Shown in pieces: positions 32,401-40,942 of a DNA stretch of 64,000 bases. The translations under genes were made by a program, and so were the position numbers. The stretch comes from Populus alba (taxonomy: Eukaryota > Streptophyta > Magnoliopsida > Malpighiales > Salicaceae). Within the stretch, counting starts at the first letter, position 1. Each line of letters opens with the position of its first letter. Location of the stretch: the NCBI RefSeq assembly GCF_005239225.2, contig NC_133296.1, positions 9,176,001 to 9,240,000 on the forward strand, in the 5' to 3' direction. The notes below the pieces were generated by a model that ran no database searches, was not told where the DNA came from, and worked only from the letters and a program-made list of their open reading frames with translations.

Positions 32401-33069
32401 ATTGGCTGGCACCCCATTTTAGAAGCTATTCCTTCCACCTCTACTCCTAAGGGGCAAAAGGATGAGATTGTTTGGTTGGATTCGCCAAATCAGAGTTTCT
32501 CAGTCAAAGTAGCTTGGGAACAACTAAGAATTCATCATCAAATGGTTGATTGGCATGACATCGTGTGGTTCAAGAATGCTGTCCCAAGACATGCATTTCT
32601 TCTTTGGGTGGCTATCCAACGGAAACTCTCAACGCAGGATAGACTTCATCGGTTTGGTATTCATGGTCCCAATAGGTGCTCACTCTGTCTCTGCAATAAT
32701 GAAGATCACAACCACTTGTTCTTCGAATGCTCCTTTGCGAAAGCATTATGGTGGAATGTTTGTGATAGATGCGACATTCCAAGAATGACAAAAAGCTTGG
32801 ATGAATGGATTCGATTGGCCACTGTCTCTTGGCATGGAAAAAGTTTCGTCAACTTTTCTCGTAAACTGGGTTTCGCAGCTACAGTGTATTGTATCTGGCA
32901 AGAACGGAATGCAAGGATCTTTGCAGATGTGTCTAAAGCTTCGAATTTGGTTTTTGATCAAATCGAATGTATCATTCGTGATAAGCTTGTTTTGATGAGG
33001 AATGTTCAACAAACAGATGAAAACATAAGGATCCAAAGACTTTGGAGGGTCAATAACATGGACTCTTAA
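29408..33069 (+). pseudogene. LINE D ORF2, frameshifted (endonuclease, RT, zinc region)
   Basis: Begins at ATG 29408 (MIIGCWNVRGLN). Endonuclease GDFNAI near 29830, RT NNKAPGPDG near 30790, YDSVRWDFVDATL near 31200, RQGDPLSPYLF near 31360 and FADDLMIF near 31500 are all visible, and the zf-RVT cluster lies near 32680. At least ten one-base changes break it, for example near 29450, 29590, 29960, 30110, 30240, 30850 and 31770. The segment 31044-31799 keeps the RT catalytic core open. Confidence 0.9.
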
Positions 33070-33274
33070 TTTGATGTTTAGCTGGTTGTTTTTGTACCCC
33101 TAGCATATCTAGTTGGTCCAAGTTTTTGTTTTGTTGTGGCTAGCCTGTAGCCATTTGTGGGTTTTCGTTTCTGTCCTCATTGTAAATCTTGGGTATGCCC
33201 ATTATATTCTTTGTATCATTTTCTTTTAATACATAAGTCAGCTTACCAAAAAAAAAAAAAAATGTCACTTTATG

Positions 33275-35041
33275 GTAACAAACGGCATTGTACTTGGTCA
33301 CATTGTTTCATCGAAAGGAATTGAGGTTGACAAATCTAAAATCGAGTTAATTGCCAACTTACCAATACCAAAATCTGTTAAGGATGTTAGATCATTCTTA
33401 GGACATGCTGGTTTTTACAGAAGGTTCATCAAAGATTTTAGTGTAATATCTAAGCCCTTGAGTAACCTTCTAACAAAGGATAATATTTTTGAATGGACTG
33501 AACATTGTGAAGAAGCCTTTGTTAAACTTAAAAACTTGCTTACTTCTGCTCCTGTCATTCAACCTCCTAATTGGTCATTACCTTTTGAAATAATGTGTGA
33601 CGCTAGTGATTATGTCGTGGGTCCTGTCTTGGGACAAAGAAAAGAAAAGAAACCTTATGTGATTTACTATGCAAGTAAAACTTTAAATAGTGCTCAAATG
33701 AATTACACCACCACTGAAAAAGAATTACTTGCAGTAGTATTTGCTTGTGATAAATTCAGATCTTATCTTGTTGGCTCACCTATTTGTTTTTTTAGTGATC
33801 ATGCAGCATTTGAAATATCTTCTTTCTAAGAAAGATTCTAAGGCTAGATTGGTGCGGTGGATTTTGTTACTTCAAGAATTTGATATCACAATCAAAGACA
33901 AGAAAGGCACCGAAAATGTTGTTGCAGATCATTTGTCAAGATTGACAACAGATTCGAAATCTGACATCACACCAATCGATGACTACTTTCCCGATGAATC
34001 TTTATTTTCCATTTCTACGATGCCTTGGCTTGCTAATATTGTTAATTTTCTTGTTTCAGGACAATTGCCAGCTCATTGGAGTACCCAAGACAAAAGAAAG
34101 TTCTTGAACGAAGTGAAGAACTTTTATTGGGATGACCCTTATTTATTCAAATATTGTCCTGATCAAATATTTTGAAGATGCATTCCTGACAATGAGGTAA
34201 GTAGTGTCATTAAATTTTGTCATTCTGAGGCATGTGAGGGTCATTTCTCATCAAGAAAGACAACTGCAAAAATCTTACAAAGTGGATTTTATTGGCCCAC
34301 CATGTTCAAAGACTCACATGTATTCTGCAAGACTTGTGAAAATTGTCAAAAGTTGGGATCTATTTCAAAACGTCACATGATGCCTTTAAATCCTATTCTT
34401 GTCATTGAGATCTTTGACTGTTGGGGTATAGATTTCATGGGTCCATTTCCTCCATCATTTGGTTTCGTGTACATATTAGTCGCAGTAGATTATGTTTCAA
34501 AATGGATAGAGGCAATTCCAAGTCGAAACAATGATCACAAAACAATGATAAAACATCATTAGGTATGTCACCTTATAGACTAGTCTATGGAAAACCTTGT
34601 CACTTGCCTGTGGAAATTGAACATAAAGCTTATTGGGCTATTAAAGCTTTCAATTCAAACATTGATGATGCTAGTCAGCTGCGAAAATTGCAAATAAATG
34701 AGCTTGAGGAAATTAGAAATGATGCATATGACAATTCAAGAATTCATAAAGCAAGAATCAAAGAGTTTCATGACAAGAAAATACTGAGAAAAACATTCAA
34801 TGTTGGTCAAAAAGTCTTGCTTTATAATTCTCGACTCCATTTATTTCCTGGAAAACTAAGATCAAGATGGAGCGGTCCTTTTATTGTGAAACATGTGTAT
34901 CCATATAGGGCCTGTGATATCGAGAATCCAAAGAATGGCAATGTTTTCAAGGTAAATGGGCATCGGTTGAAAGTTTATTTTGACAATTTTTCAGTTGAAA
35001 ATGACTCTACTGAATTGAGTGATCCTGTATATAAAGATTGA
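33275..35041 (+). pseudogene. Gypsy-2 RNase H and integrase, deleted in the integrase core
   Basis: After LINE D the frame continues with GFYRRFIKDFS, then RNase H ([20 protein letters not shown]). A shift near 33800 moves it one frame on to VVADHLSRL. The integrase zinc region ends [12 protein letters not shown] and the first core acids are present ([20 protein letters not shown]). Near 34560 a deletion of roughly 120 codons removes the second and third catalytic regions; the frame restarts at [24 protein letters not shown] and runs through the integrase C-terminal part ([18 protein letters not shown]) to the stop at 35041. The missing section is partly preserved in copy 3 (63152-63868). Confidence 0.88.
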
Positions 35042-35251
35042 TTCTTTTTCTCACATTGTTTTGTGTTTGTTTTGGTGTATCTTTTGTTTTGCTAGTTTCT
35101 CTCACCCCGGTCAAATGGCGGATAACGATACTCCGTGACTCTTAAGTCGATTCTTTCAGTTTCCCATGATAACTGATATCTGTGTATATAATTGTGCAAT
35201 TCTCTGCTCTTTCTTTTTTCTTTGAATCTCCCATCCAATTCTCATTTAAAA
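35042..35251 (+). other. Spacer between integrase and ORF3
   Basis: About 210 bp with no gene. It contains pyrimidine-rich stretches (TCTGCTCTTTCTTTTTTCTTTGAATC) just before the ORF3 ATG, compatible with a splice acceptor region or leader, but no clear AG|G context was chosen. Confidence 0.4.
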
Positions 35252-35800
35252 ATGGACACCACTCTTGAAAAATTTAAAAAGTATTTTCCCGCTCTGCCTC
35301 AGAATGCGATTACAAAAATTTACCGTGCTAGGTGTGAAAGATTAAGGTTGTTAATGAACCATGGAATTCCTGAAGATATTCATTGGCTGATTGAAGCAAA
35401 GGTCCGATTATCAGGTGAGTCCTCCAATTATTTCATTTCACACATGCCTAGAACAGGTAAAAGCACTTTTGCAAAGAAACGTCGTGCAAAACGACTGAAA
35501 GTCTGTCACAGATGTGCCAGATGGACTTGTAATGCGACATGTCGTTCTTTAGGAATGGTATCTATAAATCGTGAAGATAAAATACAATTCATTAAGGATG
35601 GCCTGAGTAAGGGGTCTTTAGATAATCTTTTGTTGACCCTTGAGACGCATCCTAGTGGAGATGTGCATCGTGTAATTCATGATTTATGGCCACAATTCCA
35701 TAAAGAACATGATCGACTTAGTCTTGGGAATCTGACTAAAAAATACCCTGTTTGCCAGTTTTTAAGAAAACTGGATGGGAAGCCTATCCCCGACCCATAG
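35252..35800 (+). CDS. Gypsy-2 ORF3, unrecognised 182-residue protein with a cysteine cluster
   Basis: A clean ATG-to-stop ORF (MDTTLEKFKKYFPALPQNAI start) between integrase and LOG. I do not recognise the family. The centre is very basic (KKRRAKRLK), followed by CHRCARWTCNATC, a CX2CX4CX3C cluster that could bind zinc or nucleic acid. No signal peptide or membrane span is visible, so it is not an obvious envelope-type protein, although that is the position where env-like genes sit in Athila-type elements. It stays open in an element whose pol is broken, which may mean recent death of the copy. Origin from the element or from the host is open. Confidence 0.6.
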   Translation: MDTTLEKFKKYFPALPQNAITKIYRARCERLRLLMNHGIPEDIHWLIEAKVRLSGESSNYFISHMPRTGKSTFAKKRRAKRLKVCHRCARWTCNATCRSLGMVSINREDKIQFIKDGLSKGSLDNLLLTLETHPSGDVHRVIHDLWPQFHKEHDRLSLGNLTKKYPVCQFLRKLDGKPIPDP

Positions 35801-36040
35801 AGAGCGTTTAAGCCGTTCTTGGACGTAAAACCAAGAAAAGATGTGAGCCACAATCACAACTACCTGTACATACATGCTTTGTCAAAATAAGTAAATAAAG
35901 AGAGAGAGAGTGTGAGAATACAGCTGGCCTACATATAGGTGGTATGATTGCATTTTCACTTTTTCATCTATAAATTCTTCTCTTCCATCCCTTCATTTCT
36001 ACTCATCTCATACATTCATCAAATATAGAAGTGTGTAGAA
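35801..36040 (+). promoter_or_regulatory. Putative promoter and leader of LOG
   Basis: 240 bp between ORF3 and LOG. It holds a GA repeat (35899-35910) and a TATA-like box (CTATAAATT, 35968-35976) about 70 bp before the ATG. A CT-rich, AG-poor leader (TTCTTCTCTTCCATCCCTTC) follows, typical of a plant transcription start. If real, LOG was captured together with its own promoter and could be transcribed independently of the LTR. No experimental support. Confidence 0.45.
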
Positions 36041-36694
36041 ATGGCAGGTTCCTCAAGTCATCACATAAAAAATATTTGTGTTTTCAGTGGATCCAGTCCT
36101 GGGAAAGAAAAAGAGTTTTTAGAATCAGCAAATCATCTTGGTCAGGTACTAGCTGAGAGAAAGATTCATTTAGTGTATGGGGGAGGCAGCCTTGGGTTAA
36201 TGGGAGGTGTTTCAATGGCTGCATTTTTAGGAGGCAGTCAAGTTTTGGGGGTTGTCCCCAAAGCTTTAGCAAATGGGGACATCATTGGAAAAACAATTGG
36301 AGAGGAACTACAGGTCCCAACAATGTCTGACCGACTGAATACCATGTTTAACCATGCTGATGCCTTCATTGCCTTACCAGGTGGTCTGGGCACATTGGAA
36401 GAGATCTTTCATATTTCATCTTGGGCCCAACTGCACATTCACCATAAACCTACAGGTTTGTTAAATGTTAATGGTTTTTATGATAAGTTGATGTCTTTCC
36501 TTGATCAAGCTGTGGAACAGGAATTTCTAACATCTTCAGCACGACAAATCATAATCTCTGCTTCTACTGCTGAACAATTGATTGACCAAGTACAATCTTT
36601 CATCCCTGTCATTGATCCTTGCATGAGTCGCCTAGATTGGTCAGCTAAGGAAAGCCGTAAAAAGCTTAGATTAGATTTGAGCCTTCATCTGTGA
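36041..36694 (+). CDS. LOG-type cytokinin riboside 5'-monophosphate phosphoribohydrolase, intronless, inside gypsy-2
   Basis: 217 residues, the normal LOG length, with ATG and stop intact and no intron visible. LOG enzymes release active cytokinin bases and ribose 5-phosphate from cytokinin nucleotides in the cytosol. Motifs: CVFSGSSPG (13-21), GGGSLGLMG (47-55), PGGLGTLEE (113-121, the PGGxGTxxE nucleotide-binding motif), WAQL (128-131) and KPTGLLNVNGFYDKL (136-150). The usual M-x-x-R-K-x-x-M reads MSDRLNTM (95-102), so Arg98 is kept and the Lys is Leu; the PGGYGT tyrosine is also Leu117. Activity is therefore uncertain. It lies between ORF3 and the gypsy-2 untranslated region, on the element strand. 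Typical plant LOG genes have several exons, which suggests a retrocopy. Confidence 0.88.
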   Translation: MAGSSSHHIKNICVFSGSSPGKEKEFLESANHLGQVLAERKIHLVYGGGSLGLMGGVSMAAFLGGSQVLGVVPKALANGDIIGKTIGEELQVPTMSDRLNTMFNHADAFIALPGGLGTLEEIFHISSWAQLHIHHKPTGLLNVNGFYDKLMSFLDQAVEQEFLTSSARQIIISASTAEQLIDQVQSFIPVIDPCMSRLDWSAKESRKKLRLDLSLHL

Positions 36695-36824
36695 AACCTT
36701 GTGATTGACCAAGTACAATCTTTCATCCCTGTCATTGATCCTTGCATGAGTCGCCTAGATTGGTCAGCTAAGGAAAGCCGTAAAAAGCTTAGATTAGATT
36801 TGAGCCTTCATCTGTGAAACCTTG
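36579..36824 (+). repeat. 123-bp tandem duplication of the LOG 3' end
   Basis: Bases 36579-36701 are repeated directly at 36702-36824 with no difference that I can see. The unit covers the last ~38 codons, the stop and a few bases of 3' flank. The first unit belongs to the intact LOG ORF; the second lies after the stop and is untranslated. Identity of the two units implies a recent event or an assembly artefact. Confidence 0.9.
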
Positions 36825-38088
36825 TGTCTTATGGTTTTATTAATAGCATATTATTTTGTTTTGTCACTTCTTATATTTGTTTAAGTGTGTTTCAGGTTTA
36901 TCATTGTTCGTTGTTTCAGGTGATGTCTTCCATACTATATCTTTCTACCTTAGGACATTGAGGACAATGTCTCGTTTTGGTTGGGGGGAGAGGGTAGTAG
37001 TTTAAAAAAAAAAAAACTAACCAACTAACTGTTTTTGTTTTTAAAAAACCATTTGGCAAAACTGTTATTACTAGGATGGCAGAGTAAAGAGGAATTATTC
37101 TTGAGACGCATCTTAGTTTTTTAAAAAATTTTCTAATGGTTATTTGCAATATTCATAACAAGGCCTATTAGAATACTTCTTGAAATATTCAGGTTTACAA
37201 ACTCTCGCATTGTTATCACTTGATTCTGCTCATATACTCATTTAACAAGTATTATTAAAACTTCATTTTCACACACACACTTTAACATATGATTGTGGGT
37301 TGCACATTGGATTATTACATTATTTATGTTCTTTTGTTGAAGGTAACAACGAAGGGTAAGGGATAGCATATAATTTGCAAAAAAAAATAAATGATGATAA
37401 TATTGATGATAATAAAAACGTAGATAAGTTTGGTTTCGTAGCCTCCCTAACCTAAGCAATTAAGCCCGAAGGGGTGTTTTAACACCTAATACCCTAAAGT
37501 CAACTGACTTGGGAGCTATTGGCCCAAAGCTTGTTACATGGGTTAAGGAGAAAAGCTTAAGGGAATCAAACATTGCACTATCTGCGTATCAGTATCTGCA
37601 ACCCGAGTTGTTAAGCTCGTAGGGGTGTCTGAACACCTAATGCCCTAAGACCAACTGGTCTGGGAGTCATTAGCCTAAAACTCGTTACATGGGTTAAAGA
37701 TACATTATGTTTTAAGTTGTATATGTATATAAATAAAATTAAAAAAAAAAAAGAGAAGAAGAAAGAAAAAAAAAAGAGAAAAAAAAAAGTAAATATAATA
37801 ATAATCCCAACCCAAGGAAGTTCACCTTAAACGTTTGAACATAATATTGTTTTCTTCCAACAAAAGCCCCATCATCTATGTTTTCATATATTGAGCATAT
37901 AAAAAGAAGGTTTATTAATATCTTGTTGAAGAAGTATGAAGCAGTAATATAAATTTAATGAGAGTTTGTTTATCTGGATCGATTAATAGAAGTTGAATGA
38001 TGAATGCCTTGCTTTGTGATACTTGCAAATTGTTTCTCTATTTTAACGCTTTAGATTACTAGGGACTAGTAATAAGCTGGTTGGGGGG
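36825..38088 (+). other. Gypsy-2 3' untranslated region with polypurine tracts
   Basis: No gene. It contains the ACATTGAGGACAATGTCTC phrase and a purine-rich GGTTGGGGGGAGAGGG (36978-36993). Then come AT-rich sequence, an A/G-rich stretch (37739-37790) and two related units (about 37440-37555 and 37606-37700) that share CCTAA..C..AAG.CAACTG.....GGGAG..ATT and CTCGTTACATGGGTTAA phrases. It ends in GGTTGGGGGG at 38079-38088 right before the LTR, the likelier functional polypurine tract. The region is also seen at 8880-9931. Confidence 0.75.
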
Positions 38089-38700
38089 TGTGATTAGTAC
38101 TTAAAAGTGCATGTTTATCAAGGTTTTATATCATCATTTTGCACTTGAAGTATCAATAACTCCTTAACTAAAGCATGTTTTATAATAACAAGTTTGATAC
38201 TATAAGATACCTTAATTTATGGTAAATGCTCATCTTAAATGCAGGCCTATCACATAAATAAAAGGATTGATTGATGAGTTTAAGTATTGAAAGTGAAAGG
38301 ACAAAGAGATGGCCAAACTTAGAAAAGAGATGCCGGTGCAGTCCATTTTATCTGGATGGAAAGGTAAGACAAAGGCCTACAACTTTCATGGGAGCCCAAT
38401 ATTTAAAAAGGCCGTTTTGAAGTCCAAACTGAAGGAACAACGAAGAAGTCCGAAGCTGTCCTGCAGCCCAGACACTATTTAGTGTTCAGCCCATATCTTG
38501 AGTTCTAGAAGTCCAAATGACCTCATCTTTTTTTTGTTGGAAAGCTGAGACAATTTCCTAGAACATTCCTGAGGATTCTGGGCAAATTATGATGTTAGCA
38601 ATGACGTCTTGTTCAGACAAGAAGATAAGGATTGTCACCAAGTCAAGATGTGGCCACCCACTCATCAATTAATTAACAAATCAATAGTTTCAAATTTTGG

Positions 38701-38711
38701 CCTATAAAAGG
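38701..38711 (+). promoter_or_regulatory. TATA box of gypsy-2 3' LTR
   Basis: CCTATAAAAGG, same place as in the LTR at 9932-10851, followed by a CT-rich stretch near 38765. Confidence 0.6.
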
Positions 38712-39436
38712 AGGCACTTACCATGTATTGAGACATCTTGGTTTTCAGATCAAGATCATGCTCTTACTTTCTCTCTTTGTATTGCTTATGTTTTGCTTTC
38801 ATTAATATCAAGTTTATGCACTTAATTTCCTTTCCTTTACTTAGTTAACTTCTTTCTCATTTATGTTCTTATCTTGTTCATTTATGTTTCTTTCTTTCAT
38901 TATGTTTAGCTAAGTTAATTATGTCAACGTGAAAAGGGTACACTAATGGTGTAAGAATAAGTATAATATAAACTTAACATGGACCTTAACGTTGGATACT
39001 AACATGTTTTATATTTGTTATCTTGTTCACTTTTAATACTTTGCTTGTTAAATGGTTAATCTAGATTTATGTTGTATAACACTTGGTACAACAAATATTT
39101 GGTACTTTCGTAGCCCATACTGTATGGTATAACCGACACCTGAGCTATGAAAGGGATTTGATTTGTTGTTAACACAAGTTATAATCATGAATGCCTGCCA
39201 ACATTTACAAGTATTAGCCTTATTTGAATAAGATAACTAATGTAATCATGTTAACAATTTATAATCTGATTGGAACCTCCTTTATGTGTGGTTTCCAATT
39301 GAGTAATAAAAGTTTATATTATACTTGTTTGAAGTACCATTAGTGGATCCTCTAACCTTGACATTTGTTTTTATCATTGTTTAATCCTTACATTAATCTT
39401 CCAACTCAAAGTTCTCATTAATTTCTTCCTTCTTTT

Positions 39437-39437
39437 C

Positions 39438-39479
<42 letters not shown>

Positions 39480-39650
39480 TATCTGTTCATAAACTCAGTA
39501 TATAGGCTGGAAACCTGTGACCCGATCTTTTAGATCATTCTCAGGTATAACAACACCACGTACTGAGTATTATTATTATTACTATTACTACTACTACTAT
39601 TGTTATTATTATCGTTATTATTGTTATTGTTGTTGTTATTGTGTTGTTAT
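39437..39650. repeat. ATT-type microsatellites in gypsy-2 LTR
   Basis: A pure ATT tract (39437-39480), then 39568-39650 with mixed ATT, ACT and GTT triplets, separated by ~85 bp of unique LTR sequence. Both lie inside the LTR and likely vary in length between copies. Confidence 0.85.
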
Positions 39651-39761
39651 TTATAATTTATACAATTAACCTCTCTGTGGTTCGACCCCGGTCTTGCCGG
39701 GTTATTTATTACTTCGACACTCCTGCACTTGGGAGAAGACATCAAGCTTTTGGTCGTGTCA

Positions 39762-40942
39762 CTTGCAAAACTTATTTTGTTTCTGTTGATTTCGTTCCTG
39801 CCATTCCACTATCATAATATTTTGATATTTGGCTATTGGTTGAGTCATTTTTCATCACTTTTGCATTTGTTTGTTTTTTTTATAAGTTCTGGTCCAAACA
39901 GATGTCAGATTCGTAATCTCGATTCTAAATCAGTGTTCTAAAATCTATTCATGTCTTCATCTTTTTTCTTTTTTTTTCCCCTGTCTATATCATGTATTCA
40001 CGAAGGGAGAGGGAACAGAGGATGATTGTAGATCAACAATGCAAAAGGCCAAGCCATGGTTTGGGGGTTTTAGAACGAGAAGTTGACAAGTGTAAAAGAT
40101 TGTTCTATGATCTTCAAGCTTCATGAGAAGAGGAGGTACAACGCCAAAAGAATGAAAGACCAAGAAGAGTCGCTGTGGTTATCATTCAAAAGGATGTACG
40201 CAAGTGGTTAGTACGACATTCTTATTTGAAATTCTTGTCAGTCACTACTTCTATACAATTTTGTTGGAGTAAGGTGTTAGCAATAAGAGAATTTCGAAGG
40301 TTTAAACAAGAGGCTACTGAAGTCGCTATTCATTCTATTCAAGATTCGAGGGCGAATCTTCTTGAAGAGGGAGGGAATGATATGGTTCAGCCTTGTGATA
40401 CGAACCAAGTAAGGTCAGATTCATATTTTTGCGTAAAAAGCGCAACAGTCATAATTTTTAATCCGACCATAATTTTTAATCTGACTGTGGTTATCATAAT
40501 TTTTAAGGTTCGCCTACCTTGGGATAAATATCCAGGTCAATTGGAGTTCGGGAAGGCACCGCAATACTGGTCAACAGAGGTCGTACGAATTTTGTTATTT
40601 ACTTCCGTTTGACTTGTGGACTTCCTATTTGGTTAGGATTCTTTTCCTACAAGGATGTGGCAGCTAATTTTGGGAATTTCTTGGTTCCACAAGGGTCTTT
40701 AATGAGCAACAATATAATCTGCAAGTGTGGCAGGGATTCATTAATGTTTCAGAATCCTTTTCTTATAAGGATTCCTTATTTATCCTAGCCACACAAGGAA
40801 AGAAGGGCTGGTGGTATTTAATGAAAAATTAATTATTTTTATTAGTTTAGGGTTTTTGATTCAGTTTTGTATGGGGTTAGTTCAGCTCACAAGAGTAAAT
40901 CCATTAGGGTTACTTTTAGGAACCTTTTAAACACATGTAACC
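39762..40942 (+). mobile_element. N element copy 3, decayed, both ends truncated
   Basis: Plus-strand N remnant: end of leader (39762-39985), ORF remnant from ATG 39991 (MYSRREREQR) with a stop after LQAS and further changes, polypurine tract (AAGAGGGAGGGAA, about 40365-40377) and part of the LTR (40378-40942). The LTR has an expansion in which CATAATTTTTAA is repeated three times (40450-40505). The second IQ-like motif (SIQFCWSKVLAIREFRRF) is still legible. It is more diverged than N copies 1 and 2 and thus older. Confidence 0.75.

Larger units (their letters stand above)
27618..33260 (+). mobile_element. LINE D: 5.6-kb copy in gypsy-2 RT, with target duplication
   Basis: A plus-strand LINE missing most of its repeat leader, running to poly(A) at 33248-33260. 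Target duplication: AAAAATGTCACTTTATG at 27601-27617 and 33258-33274 (the A run is ambiguous). ORF1 and ORF2 are both present but shifted many times. The last ORF2 segment (31918-33069, 383 codons) is intact to the normal stop. The insertion postdates gypsy-2. Confidence 0.95.
26291..39761 (+). mobile_element. Gypsy-2 copy 2: Tat/Athila-type element carrying ORF3 and LOG, with nested LINE D
   Basis: A plus-strand element truncated inside protease on the left and complete on the right: protease (26291-26715), RT (to 27617), LINE D, RNase H and integrase (33275-35041), an extra ORF (35252-35800), LOG (36041-36694), a ~1.4-kb untranslated region and the 3' LTR (38089-39761). RT phrases such as CFLDGYSGYNQI and YRRMPFGLCNAPATFQRCM and the polypurine context point to the Tat/Athila group. 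The pol frame is broken and the integrase lacks its third catalytic residue, so the copy is dead, although LOG and ORF3 are open. Confidence 0.85.
38089..39761 (+). repeat. Gypsy-2 3' LTR, complete (1673 bp)
   Basis: Starts TGTGATTAGTACTTAAAAG after GGTTGGGGGG and ends ...CTTTTGGTCGTGTCA. It contains a TATA box at 38701-38711, ATT and TTG triplet repeats (39437-39480 and 39568-39650) and the phrase GGTTCGACCCCGGTCTTGCC (from 39679) near its end, familiar from Athila-type LTRs. The first 930 bp match the LTR at 9932. Confidence 0.85.

Noticed and set aside
35192..35251. A 20-residue N-terminal extension of ORF3 beginning near 35192
   Set aside because: It starts at TTG within the pyrimidine-rich spacer; the ATG at 35252 is the natural start.
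36041..36694. LOG as an ordinary host gene that merely lies between transposons
   Set aside because: It lies in order between integrase/ORF3 and the untranslated region plus LTR of one gypsy-2 copy, has no introns, and a second gypsy-2 copy carries a LOG tail in the same order. Not excluded entirely; a genome search decides.
37739..37790. Purine-rich stretch as the polypurine tract of gypsy-2
   Set aside because: It is ~300 bp from the LTR start; GGTTGGGGGG at 38079-38088 directly abuts TGTGATTAG and fits better.
39437..39650. ATT/GTT repeats as a centromeric satellite
   Set aside because: Short, imperfect and contained within a gypsy-2 LTR; a microsatellite.
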